From a virus: a DNA stretch of 64,000 nucleotides. The translations under genes were made by a program, and so were the position numbers. Shown piece after piece: positions 57,086-63,354 of this stretch. The notes under the pieces were generated by a model. That model was not told the DNA's origin, ran no database searches, and saw only the letters and a program-made list of their open reading frames with translations. Within the stretch, counting starts at the first letter, position 1; each line of letters opens with the position of its first letter. The stretch covers positions 35,182-99,181 of IMG/VR virus record IMGVR_UViG_3300050821_001343. One strand, given 5' to 3'.

Positions 57086-57277
57086 TCATTGACCTTGTTT
57101 GACGTATTGGGTTTGAGTTTGATTGAACTCGGGTTTGTGAACTTCGCTTGTCACTTCGCCGATTTCGCCAAAAGCTTTGATGACTGCCGCACAGCCTTTG
57201 CCGTGAAATCCTTGCAAATCTACCGACGATTCGCCTGTGCTGTCATCAACCGTGATTCGTATCAATTCTCCGGCCAT
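57086..57277 (-). CDS. DUF2997 protein
   Basis: 63 aa. LIRITVDDSTGESSVDLQGFHGKGC (about 5-29) followed by EIGEVTSEVHKPEF fits DUF2997: a small beta-hairpin protein with a conserved GF.G..C. DUF2997 genes typically sit beside DUF1257 genes and an AAA+ ATPase, as here. Confidence 0.7.
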   Translation of the reverse strand: MAGELIRITVDDSTGESSVDLQGFHGKGCAAVIKAFGEIGEVTSEVHKPEFNQTQTQYVKQGQ

Positions 57278-57319
57278 GTCTATCCATCCTTTCCGGGCAC
57301 ATAGCCCTATGACGGTGCA

Positions 57320-57763
57320 TTACGCTTTTACAAAAAGCATGTCAGTCTTGCCGTTCTTTTTAGGGCCATATCCGGCAAAGCGCAAACCTTGCTTTGCTGC
57401 TAGTTTCTGGTACTGGGTTCGCGTATATGCTGCCGTGAGTTTGCCCATGTACGCGGGGGTTAAGAAGTGAGAGTCATACTGCGAGATGAAAGCACTATAT
57501 GTGCCATCGGCCTGCAAACGAAAACCAAAGTCATTCGAGGCCCCCGAACCCATCACGCGATTAAATGGGCCTTTGCGAATCACGATATTCGCCTTATCCC
57601 CTGCCGCATCGGTGTAATGCGTGGCTTTGCCCGTGTAATCGTACAATTGAGCGGGGGATTCATGAAATTCAATGTCCTCACGGTTGAATCCCATTTCGAC
57701 TAGTGCTGAAATGAGGGTTTCCGGGTCTTTGAATTTCGTTTGGTTAGTCGAGTATTTAGACAC
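57320..57763 (-). CDS. DUF1257 (Ycf35-like) protein
   Basis: 147 aa, GTG start (AAGGAT about 9 bases upstream). TKFKDPETLISALVEMGF at the N-terminus, NDFGFRLQADGTYSAFIS in the middle and a C-terminal LTAAYTRTQYQKLAAKQGLRF are the DUF1257 signature. Ycf35 is its chloroplast/cyanobacterial relative, of unknown function. Next to a Ycf46-like ATPase and DUF2997. Confidence 0.8.
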   Translation of the reverse strand: MSKYSTNQTKFKDPETLISALVEMGFNREDIEFHESPAQLYDYTGKATHYTDAAGDKANIVIRKGPFNRVMGSGASNDFGFRLQADGTYSAFISQYDSHFLTPAYMGKLTAAYTRTQYQKLAAKQGLRFAGYGPKKNGKTDMLFVKA

Positions 57764-57812
57764 CTGATTTGATCCTTTCCGGGGTATAAACCCCTGTTAG
57801 CTTGCACTTGAA

Positions 57813-57842
57813 AGCCTATCAGAAACGGGGCAAACTTGTCAA
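57813..57842 (-). promoter_or_regulatory. Possible promoter before the DUF1257 gene
   Basis: Minus strand TTGACA (57842-57837), 18 bp, TAGGCT (57818-57813). A small hairpin GGGG-TTTATA-CCCC follows at 57781-57794. Moderate match. Confidence 0.45.
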
Positions 57843-57858
57843 GCCTGCCCCGTTCGGC

Positions 57859-59373
57859 CTAACGCATCATACGGCCTGTGCTTTCCTCTTCCACGTTCGA
57901 AGCTTGTGACACTCCGCCTGCGAACTGGTAGGCCCCCGGATAGGACGCTGATAGATACTTGCCGGAACTGCTACGCCGTAGGTTATCAATCCGCTCTGAT
58001 GCCGATACAGTCACAGGAATGATGTACTGTGCGGCCTGTGCCAGAGTCAAACCCAAACGATAGGCAGTGACGGCACAAGTCTTAATTTCGGCACCAGTCC
58101 ATCCCGTGTCATTCGGGGTAGACTCAATATCGGGAATCTGGTATTTCTCCCGGTAGATTTTCCAGATTGAGGCACGTTCGATTTGATCCGGTGCATCGAA
58201 AAAGAATATTGCATCCGCGAACCTACGCCGTAATTCCGGTGAAAGAGAATCGATGCTATTGCACGTTGCCAATGCAAAGATTTTACGATCTGAGATGGCA
58301 TCTAGCACGGCCTGTGCTTTACGCCAGTTTTCGTTCGAACTGCCGACAATCCCGGATTCCAGATCGGGGATTGAAAGAGAGATTACGGGCTTTTTATACT
58401 TGTTGCCAATGCCCTTGATAATCTCCGACTTACCTACTCCCGGCAAGCCTACCCCGATAGTTCCCCGCATCCCAATGTCTTGTGACCATGTGAGGAATCC
58501 ACCTATCAAGCCCGTTTTTACCCCGGACAATTCTGTGCCTGCCCCCGCCGCACCCTTTTCGATTTCATCCAAGAATAAAAGCACGTTTGGCGAGTCCTTG
58601 CCATTCATGACTCTATCAAGAAAAAGCTTGATTTCGCCAAGCCCCCCGATAGCGTCAAGGCTTGCCGTCGTCTTCAAAACCGATAGGCCGCGAGTCTGAT
58701 TGATAGCTTGCTCTTTCCGTTCCCAAAGTCCTTGAATGTCCATCTTCCCATTGGGAATGTCTAAGCACATAGCCGCACTTTGATCGGCGGGAAAGGCAGG
58801 CAGGCCGATTAGTGCGCGTGTGGCGTCTGCTAGCACTTCGCTTGATGGTTCGGGGAGTTTAGCGTCTTTAAAAGACGTTTTCACAATGGCCGTAATTTCC
58901 TCACTTGTGGGCAGGGGTTCGTCCAACACAAGGAAATCGTTAGCTAGTTCGTTCGGCAGGATGGCCCCGGAACTAGTCAAAAGGACTAGCATATTCCCCT
59001 TTGCCTTGTAGGGTTCGCGCAAGTTCCAAATCCCTTGGATAATAGGCGCATCAGTCCAAAACATGTGGGCATTGGCAAGAAACGTAATGCAATCGCCTTT
59101 GAGGAATGAGGCAACGCGCAAAGCTTCGCCAAGGTTCATTGTAGCCTCAATTGCCGTACCTGCCTTGCCCACTGCCGCGTTTAGCTCTGCTAGTGTGGGC
59201 TCGTGATACGTGTGCAAGCCTTTGACACAATCCCAGATAATGAAATGGGGCATTTTATCCTTTGCCCAAAGGGTTTTTACACGTTTGATTGTCGAATTGT
59301 TATCGAACGTGCGAACGGCTACCAGTGGAGTAGATACAGCGTGTGCAGCCTTAAAACTGTCCAAGAATTTCAT
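57859..59373 (-). CDS. Ycf46-like AAA+ ATPase with Walker B placed before Walker A
   Basis: 504 aa from ATG 59373 (a TTG at 59379 is possible). Residues 1-190 resemble the Ycf46 N-terminal domain (LPNELANDFLVLDEPLP). In the ATPase core the order is abnormal: LLFLDEIEKGAAG (Walker B type, about 264) and GFLTWSQD come first, then GVGLPGVGKSE (Walker A, about 306-316), GIVGSSNENWRKAQAVL, sensor 1 ALATCNS (about 368) and LRRRF (about 380). In ordinary Ycf46 the DEID-FLTW segment lies between Walker A and sensor 1. Related phage proteins share this order, so it is probably a stable rearrangement. Confidence 0.85.
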   Translation of the reverse strand: MKFLDSFKAAHAVSTPLVAVRTFDNNSTIKRVKTLWAKDKMPHFIIWDCVKGLHTYHEPTLAELNAAVGKAGTAIEATMNLGEALRVASFLKGDCITFLANAHMFWTDAPIIQGIWNLREPYKAKGNMLVLLTSSGAILPNELANDFLVLDEPLPTSEEITAIVKTSFKDAKLPEPSSEVLADATRALIGLPAFPADQSAAMCLDIPNGKMDIQGLWERKEQAINQTRGLSVLKTTASLDAIGGLGEIKLFLDRVMNGKDSPNVLLFLDEIEKGAAGAGTELSGVKTGLIGGFLTWSQDIGMRGTIGVGLPGVGKSEIIKGIGNKYKKPVISLSIPDLESGIVGSSNENWRKAQAVLDAISDRKIFALATCNSIDSLSPELRRRFADAIFFFDAPDQIERASIWKIYREKYQIPDIESTPNDTGWTGAEIKTCAVTAYRLGLTLAQAAQYIIPVTVSASERIDNLRRSSSGKYLSASYPGAYQFAGGVSQASNVEEESTGRMMR

Positions 59374-59392
59374 TGTCAAATTGTCCTTTTCT

Positions 59393-59407
59393 GCGTATCA
59401 GATACGC
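59393..59407. promoter_or_regulatory. Palindrome GCGTATC-A-GATACGC
   Basis: Perfect 7-bp arms, 20 bases upstream of the AAA+ ATPase start. Twin of the palindromes at 53714-53726 and 54981-54995. Candidate operator. Confidence 0.55.
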
Positions 59408-59410
59408 GGG

Positions 59411-60040
59411 TTATGGCTTGTGAAAGATTAATGATAACATGGGGGTGCGCACTCTTGAATCACTGTTATAGTAATCATCCTTAACATACTGCCAACCCCG
59501 TGATGTGAGTGCATACCGGAATGTCTTCTTAAACATTCTAGCTAAACTTTTACGGTAACGCAAAGGTACATCGGACGTTTCGCCCTTTTGCCGTATGCCA
59601 GCATATACCATGCAGTTGATGATGATTACAGTGTCAGACGGTGCGGCTTTGAAAAAACGATCTAGCCTTTGCTGATTGCAACCTTTTGATATTGTTTGAA
59701 ATTGGCACATCAGATCAAGATAGTACAAGCCCGAGATGCCGTCCTCAGCACATTCGGCTATATGTTTGATGGCATCTCCGCGTCTAAACTCCGCGTTAGG
59801 ATGATACCGTTTTAATCCCCGTTCGTGCCTTGGGTCCTTGTTGATGCCGATTACTCGATTGAAGCGATAGCTCCAACTTTCCAAGTCTTGACTCGGATGC
59901 AGACGGCGATATGCTTTAGGATCATACGTGTCAATGAGAGAAACAAGGGTTTCCCTGTGTGTATGGAGTCGTTGACATACAGGGATAAAAACCCTATTCA
60001 AGTGGGCTTGTTTCGTGCCGTGATGCGTCTGGTATGCCAT
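59411..60040 (-). CDS. Rossmann-like protein (methyltransferase-like, tentative)
   Basis: 209 aa. RVIGINKDPRHERGLK, then FRRGDAIKHIAE and GLYYLDLMCQF, then DTVIIINCMVY, resemble strands 2 to 5 of an SAM-methyltransferase fold, but the first glycine loop is not clear. Basic overall. In the AAA+ module operon. Function unknown. Confidence 0.5.
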   Translation of the reverse strand: MAYQTHHGTKQAHLNRVFIPVCQRLHTHRETLVSLIDTYDPKAYRRLHPSQDLESWSYRFNRVIGINKDPRHERGLKRYHPNAEFRRGDAIKHIAECAEDGISGLYYLDLMCQFQTISKGCNQQRLDRFFKAAPSDTVIIINCMVYAGIRQKGETSDVPLRYRKSLARMFKKTFRYALTSRGWQYVKDDYYNSDSRVRTPMLSLIFHKP

Positions 60041-60042
60041 TG

Positions 60043-60237
60043 TTAGTCATCCCACCTAACACGGTTATAGTGCTCAATTTCCTCTTGAGTCATCGCCTGT
60101 GCGTGATACTTGGCAGCATATGATTCGAGAGTGTGATGATTCGTTACAGGCACGGGCTTTGCACTAACGATCAAATACAGACCATATGTGAGCAAAGCCC
60201 CTGAAGTGAGTAAACCGCATATTACGAGAATGGTCAT
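60043..60237 (-). CDS. Membrane protein
   Basis: 64 aa with one N-terminal helix (TILVICGLLTSGALLTYGLYL). Polar C-terminus. Overlaps its upstream neighbour by 4 bases. Confidence 0.6.
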   Translation of the reverse strand: MTILVICGLLTSGALLTYGLYLIVSAKPVPVTNHHTLESYAAKYHAQAMTQEEIEHYNRVRWDD

Positions 60238-60419
60238 TTCAATAATTCTCCCGATAGGACAATTTTACCTGTAGTCGTATCAACGACTTGATGCAAGTCT
60301 GAATTGTACAGTGCGGGATGGTTTATCAAATCAGTAAGATAATCACTTTGCGCTGTAAGATCATCCCATCCCCCGAGTGGATAGTGCTTGTCAAAGCAGA
60401 ATAGTAAAAATCGTTTCAT
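60234..60419 (-). CDS. Hypothetical protein
   Basis: 61 aa, mixed. Start lies one base after the upstream stop. Not recognised. Confidence 0.55.
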   Translation of the reverse strand: MKRFLLFCFDKHYPLGGWDDLTAQSDYLTDLINHPALYNSDLHQVVDTTTGKIVLSGELLK

Positions 60420-60420
60420 G

Positions 60421-60543
60421 TCATGCCCCTATTGTGAGGATTTCGCCAAGAATGTAGAGAGATGCGTAAACGATACGCATATAGAACTTTTCTCCCCCGT
60501 CTAAACGCTTGGCGATGTGAACGGCATAGAAAAAACTAATCAT
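60421..60543 (-). CDS. 40-aa amphipathic peptide
   Basis: ATG 60543 overlaps the upstream TGA (ATGA). Sequence begins MISFFYAVHIAKRL and ends in a hydrophobic helix (IVYASLYILGEILTIG). Fills its slot exactly. Confidence 0.6.
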   Translation of the reverse strand: MISFFYAVHIAKRLDGGEKFYMRIVYASLYILGEILTIGA

Positions 60544-60725
60544 GGTGTGACCCTTCCCAGTGCTTTGTCCATGCGATCTTTGAGCATATCGGCTAGTTGT
60601 TTCGCGTCGTAGTACGCATCAACGCAGTCACGGTTTAAGGCTTGGCGCAGTGCATCTTTCAACCAATATGATGCGGATGCGCTGTTATAGACTTGCTCGG
60701 GAGTCGGTAAGTAAAGAGTCGCCAT
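60540..60725 (-). CDS. Small conserved phage-type protein
   Basis: 61 aa, SD AGGAAAGGGAACT. Helical (QVYNSASASYWLKDALRQAL). First gene of the AAA+ module operon. Function unknown. Confidence 0.65.
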   Translation of the reverse strand: MATLYLPTPEQVYNSASASYWLKDALRQALNRDCVDAYYDAKQLADMLKDRMDKALGRVTP

Positions 60726-60750
60726 AGTTCCCTTTCCTGACTACTTAACT

Positions 60751-60779
60751 ACTATAGGAAAAATGTTTACCAGAGTCAA
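60751..60779 (-). promoter_or_regulatory. Promoter of the AAA+ module operon
   Basis: Minus strand TTGACT (60779-60774), 17 bp, TATAGT (60756-60751), 25 bases before ATG 60725. Confidence 0.75.
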
Positions 60780-60861
60780 GCCTGTACAATATAAATACGC
60801 GAGACATTCAAACTATAGTAATACCTGATAGTAATATGGTGAATAAAATGAATCTTTCAGG

Positions 60862-61317
60862 GTGCCAGCACATCTAATAGACATGGGAGAATCACGAAAA
60901 TTATGTGCGGTATGTAATCGTCCGGTGTCCCGGATTCTAAAGAAACAAAGCAAGCTTTGCAAGTCATGTACCGATTATGTTCGCACCATCGGTATTAAAT
61001 ACGGTGTCACTCTTGATCGTTATTTATGGTTCTTAGAAAAACAAAAACGGCGATGCGCCATATGCGGGCTGTTAGATCATGAATGCGGCTCAAGGAATCG
61101 CCGTGGGTTAGTTGTAGATCACTGCCACGTGACAAATATAGTACGCGGTTTAATCTGTCAGCCCTGTAATACATTACTCGGGGGCGCTAAAGACAATGTG
61201 ATTGTTTTACAGAGTGCAATTGATTACCTAAATGCTCCAACTAATCAATTAGTTTCGGGTCAAATTTTACTCGAATTTGATGAAAATGAATATAAGTTGT
61301 TTATAATCAATAGCTAA
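60862..61317 (+). CDS. Endonuclease VII-like HNH nuclease
   Basis: 151 aa from GTG 60862, or 144 from ATG 60883; neither has a good SD. Cys pairs CAVCNRP, CKSCTD and CAICGLLDH, the catalytic GLVVDHCHVTNIVRGLIC, and CQPCNTLLGGAKD are the endonuclease VII signature. It has an extra N-terminal zinc ribbon. It is the only + strand gene here, which suggests a mobile homing-type gene. Confidence 0.85.
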   Translation: MPAHLIDMGESRKLCAVCNRPVSRILKKQSKLCKSCTDYVRTIGIKYGVTLDRYLWFLEKQKRRCAICGLLDHECGSRNRRGLVVDHCHVTNIVRGLICQPCNTLLGGAKDNVIVLQSAIDYLNAPTNQLVSGQILLEFDENEYKLFIINS

Positions 61318-61530
61318 ATCGCTTTACTAAATTTTTGAATTTCATCTAGGACGCGCTGCAAGCCCCATGTACAGGTCATTACACGGCTAAATTCACTACG
61401 GACAAGGTAAAGCGATTTACCGACCAAATCCGTTTTTAGTAATCAATTAGTAAACTTTTCCTGTAATCTATTGATATTAAACGAGTTAACAGGTGATACA
61501 AAACCCCGCTAGTAAATCGCTTTACTAAAT
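61315..61530. repeat. Three copies of palindrome GTAAATCGCTTTAC
   Basis: The 18-mer TAAATCGCTTTACTAAAT occurs exactly at 61315-61332 and 61513-61530; an inverted copy of its core (GTAAAGCGATTTAC) is at 61407-61420. The first includes the TAA of the upstream gene. In AT-rich non-coding DNA (61318-61773) with further TTAGT/ACTAA clusters. Candidate origin or regulator-binding iterons. Confidence 0.7.
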
Positions 61531-61738
61531 CACTCACTTATGAACACGTGTGCAACCCAATAGGCATAGTGGTCTGAGCGATTCGAGGCTTTTTATCCGT
61601 ATACATGTTACAGTCGGTCACAGATCAGGCATACAATCAGCCTATTACCTTAGTGCGTATTGTTTACTCGTTTACGTGAGTTTGGCACGTTACATGCTAG
61701 TCTGTTACCATGTGTAGCAGTTGATTACTAAAGTATCC

Positions 61739-61767
61739 TTGCATACTGTAAAAATCTCTGATGTAAT
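61739..61767 (+). promoter_or_regulatory. Near-leaderless promoter
   Basis: TTGCAT (61739-61744), 17 bp, TGTAAT (61762-61767), 6 bases, ATG 61774. A similar block (TTGCAACTGTAAAAA) recurs at 62119, before the 62175 gene. Confidence 0.55.
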
Positions 61768-61773
61768 GTAGTC

Positions 61774-61947
61774 ATGAGTGGGTACGCGATTATCTGGTAC
61801 GGTACACACGGCCTGTTGATGGCTTGGCAATTATCGGGCTTGCTTGTCTTGGGACTTGCCCGGTATCGTTTCGCGCATCCGTTCAAATTCAATAGGGGAA
61901 TTGTCAAATGGACTCACACGCACAAGTCGTGGAATTGGTCGAGATAG
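61774..61947 (+). CDS. 57-aa membrane-like protein
   Basis: ATG 6 bases from the -10, no SD. One hydrophobic helix (GLLMAWQLSGLLVLGLA) followed by a basic tail (YRFAHPFKFNRGIVKW). Overlaps the next gene by 40 bases. Confidence 0.5.
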   Translation: MSGYAIIWYGTHGLLMAWQLSGLLVLGLARYRFAHPFKFNRGIVKWTHTHKSWNWSR

Positions 61948-62099
61948 TTCTACTCATGATGCGTATCACATCAGTAAGGTCACTCCGGGGTTACAGCGTT
62001 CAGCGGCTCAATTCTGATACGTGGAACGTTGACGGGGAGTATATGACTTTGACTGAGGCATCATGGAAGATTGCAAGTTATAACACTGTGGAACGCTAG
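61908..62099 (+). CDS. Hypothetical small protein
   Basis: 63 aa, SD GGGGAA. A hydrophobic start (VVELVEIVLLMMRI) then a small alpha/beta part ending in TLTEASWKIASYNT. Not recognised. Confidence 0.5.
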   Translation: MDSHAQVVELVEIVLLMMRITSVRSLRGYSVQRLNSDTWNVDGEYMTLTEASWKIASYNTVER

Positions 62100-62174
62100 T
62101 CTGTTACTTTAGTGCTCTTGCAACTGTAAAAACTTTTCTGGTAGTCTTTGGATGCATCATTGGAGGGTGCAAAT

Positions 62175-62309
62175 ATGAATATGCAAGCTTTTGTAAAACA
62201 AATCGCAGAGGTCGCAACGTGGCCGAACTCAAATGTGCAGTTAATCCCGATGCGCCAGTCTGATATGGTGCGCGGTTGCTTGATTCGGTTTCGACTTGGC
62301 ACACGGTAA
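62175..62309 (+). CDS. 44-aa hypothetical protein
   Basis: ATG 62175, strong SD GGAGGGTGC. Amphipathic N-terminus (MNMQAFVKQIAEVATW) and a basic C-terminus. A tiny upstream frame (ATG 62152, eight codons) overlaps its start and could couple translation. Followed by a terminator. Confidence 0.55.
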   Translation: MNMQAFVKQIAEVATWPNSNVQLIPMRQSDMVRGCLIRFRLGTR

Positions 62310-62328
62310 CGCATCTCTAACCTAAACG

Positions 62329-62353
62329 GCCTGCCTTACGGGGCAGGCTTTTT
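62329..62353 (+). terminator. Rho-independent terminator
   Basis: GCCTGCC-TTACGG-GGCAGGC followed by TTTTT, 19 bases after the 44-aa gene. Confidence 0.88.
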
Positions 62354-62855
62354 AGTGCCTGCGAGTTATCCGCCTGCGTATTGTTTACGTGTCCCCAGTG
62401 GCCCGGTATCGCGTCCAAGGTCATCCAAGCATATAGGAGAGCTAGAACGGCCTGCCAAGCCTTACACAAGCCTTATAAACGTATTGTTTACGCGGCCTCA
62501 CTAGTCGAGCATAGCGCCCCACAGCATAGCATATATAAGAGAGAATGCATAAAGGTCGTAACAGGCTTGTAACAGGCTTGTAACGTATACAATACACTTA
62601 TGTACTAACTACGCTCGGGTGATGGTCAGGCAATTAAAAATTATCAACTAATTTATTAGTTTGACGCTGCTATCCATTTCGTATTCATTACATGATAATG
62701 GATACTCGGAGGGTAACCCTCCATTTAATCAATAACTTACGGCCAGATCGAATTACAGCACACGTGTGCATACTGCATGAACAAAGGCGATAGGCCCTAA
62801 ACAGGTCACGCACGCGGATGCAACCCGTTTAGAATCAAAAGGATGCAAACCAACC

Positions 62856-62907
62856 CTGCCTTTGCCACGACGCGGCAGAGTCCGCCCACCCTTCCCTGCA
62901 AAGGCAG
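62856..62907. repeat. 10-bp inverted repeat in the non-coding region
   Basis: CTGCCTTTGC (62856-62865) and GCAAAGGCAG (62898-62907) with a G+C-rich 32-base loop. The stretch 62354-63135 has no gene I can support, only this, the CGTATTGTTTAC copies and the hairpin below. Confidence 0.6.
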
Positions 62908-62981
62908 CGCAGGACCCGGCCAGCAAACGGACAGCTAGTTAACAGATATGGGACCCATCTACTAATAGATTAGTTGATACG

Positions 62982-63030
62982 TGGGACCCCTATTCTAATA
63001 GGTTTAAGTCCTATATAGGGTCCCATTTTT
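62982..63030 (+). terminator. Long hairpin with T tract
   Basis: TGGGACCCCTAT pairs with ATAGGGTCCCA (one bulged C) and is followed by TTTTT. A further GGGACCC copy lies upstream at 62950-62956. A tandem TCCGGGAAAGG pair follows (from 63032). Acts as a terminator or structured RNA. Confidence 0.6.
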
Positions 63031-63135
63031 GTCCGGGAAAGGTCCGGGAAAGGTGGTATGTTAGTTTTATGCTAGATTTGGGAGGGTATTTAGACCTTTG
63101 TGGCAGGTTTTATATAGGACATTACAATAAAAACC

Positions 63136-63162
63136 AATAAAAAGGCCCCTTTGGAGGGCCTT
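63136..63162 (-). terminator. Rho-independent terminator
   Basis: Minus strand GGCCC-TCCAAAG-GGGCC followed by TTTTTATT, just after the 63169-63354 gene. Confidence 0.85.
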
Positions 63163-63168
63163 GTGGGG

Positions 63169-63354
63169 TTACTCGACTTGTTTGCCCTTGAATTGTTCCA
63201 CGTGGAACTTCTGGGAGGCTTTGATCTGCTGTGGAAGAGTTATTCCCTGTATGCCTTCTCGTAGGATAGCAAGAGTGCTGGCTTCGTATCCCTTCCTGCT
63301 GGCTAGAACGTAATAATACGCATCCCACAAGGTCTGTATGGTTTCAGAGGTCAT
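63169..63354 (-). CDS. Small hypothetical protein
   Basis: 61 aa from ATG 63354, overlapping the upstream stop (ATGA). Helical (IQTLWDAYYYVLASRKG). Last gene of the unit entering from the right. Confidence 0.65.
   Translation of the reverse strand: MTSETIQTLWDAYYYVLASRKGYEASTLAILREGIQGITLPQQIKASQKFHVEQFKGKQVE

Larger units (their letters stand above)
61656..62492 (+). repeat. Dispersed repeat CGTATTGTTTAC, three copies
   Basis: CGTATTGTTTAC at 61656-61667, 62377-62388 and 62480-62491; the last two extend by G. The arms CGTA/TACG make it partly palindromic. Spread over a control region, so likely protein-binding sites. Confidence 0.65.

Noticed and set aside
61315-61530. Regular repeats considered as a CRISPR array
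   Set aside because: Only three short copies, one inverted, unequal spacing and no cas genes; better explained as binding sites.
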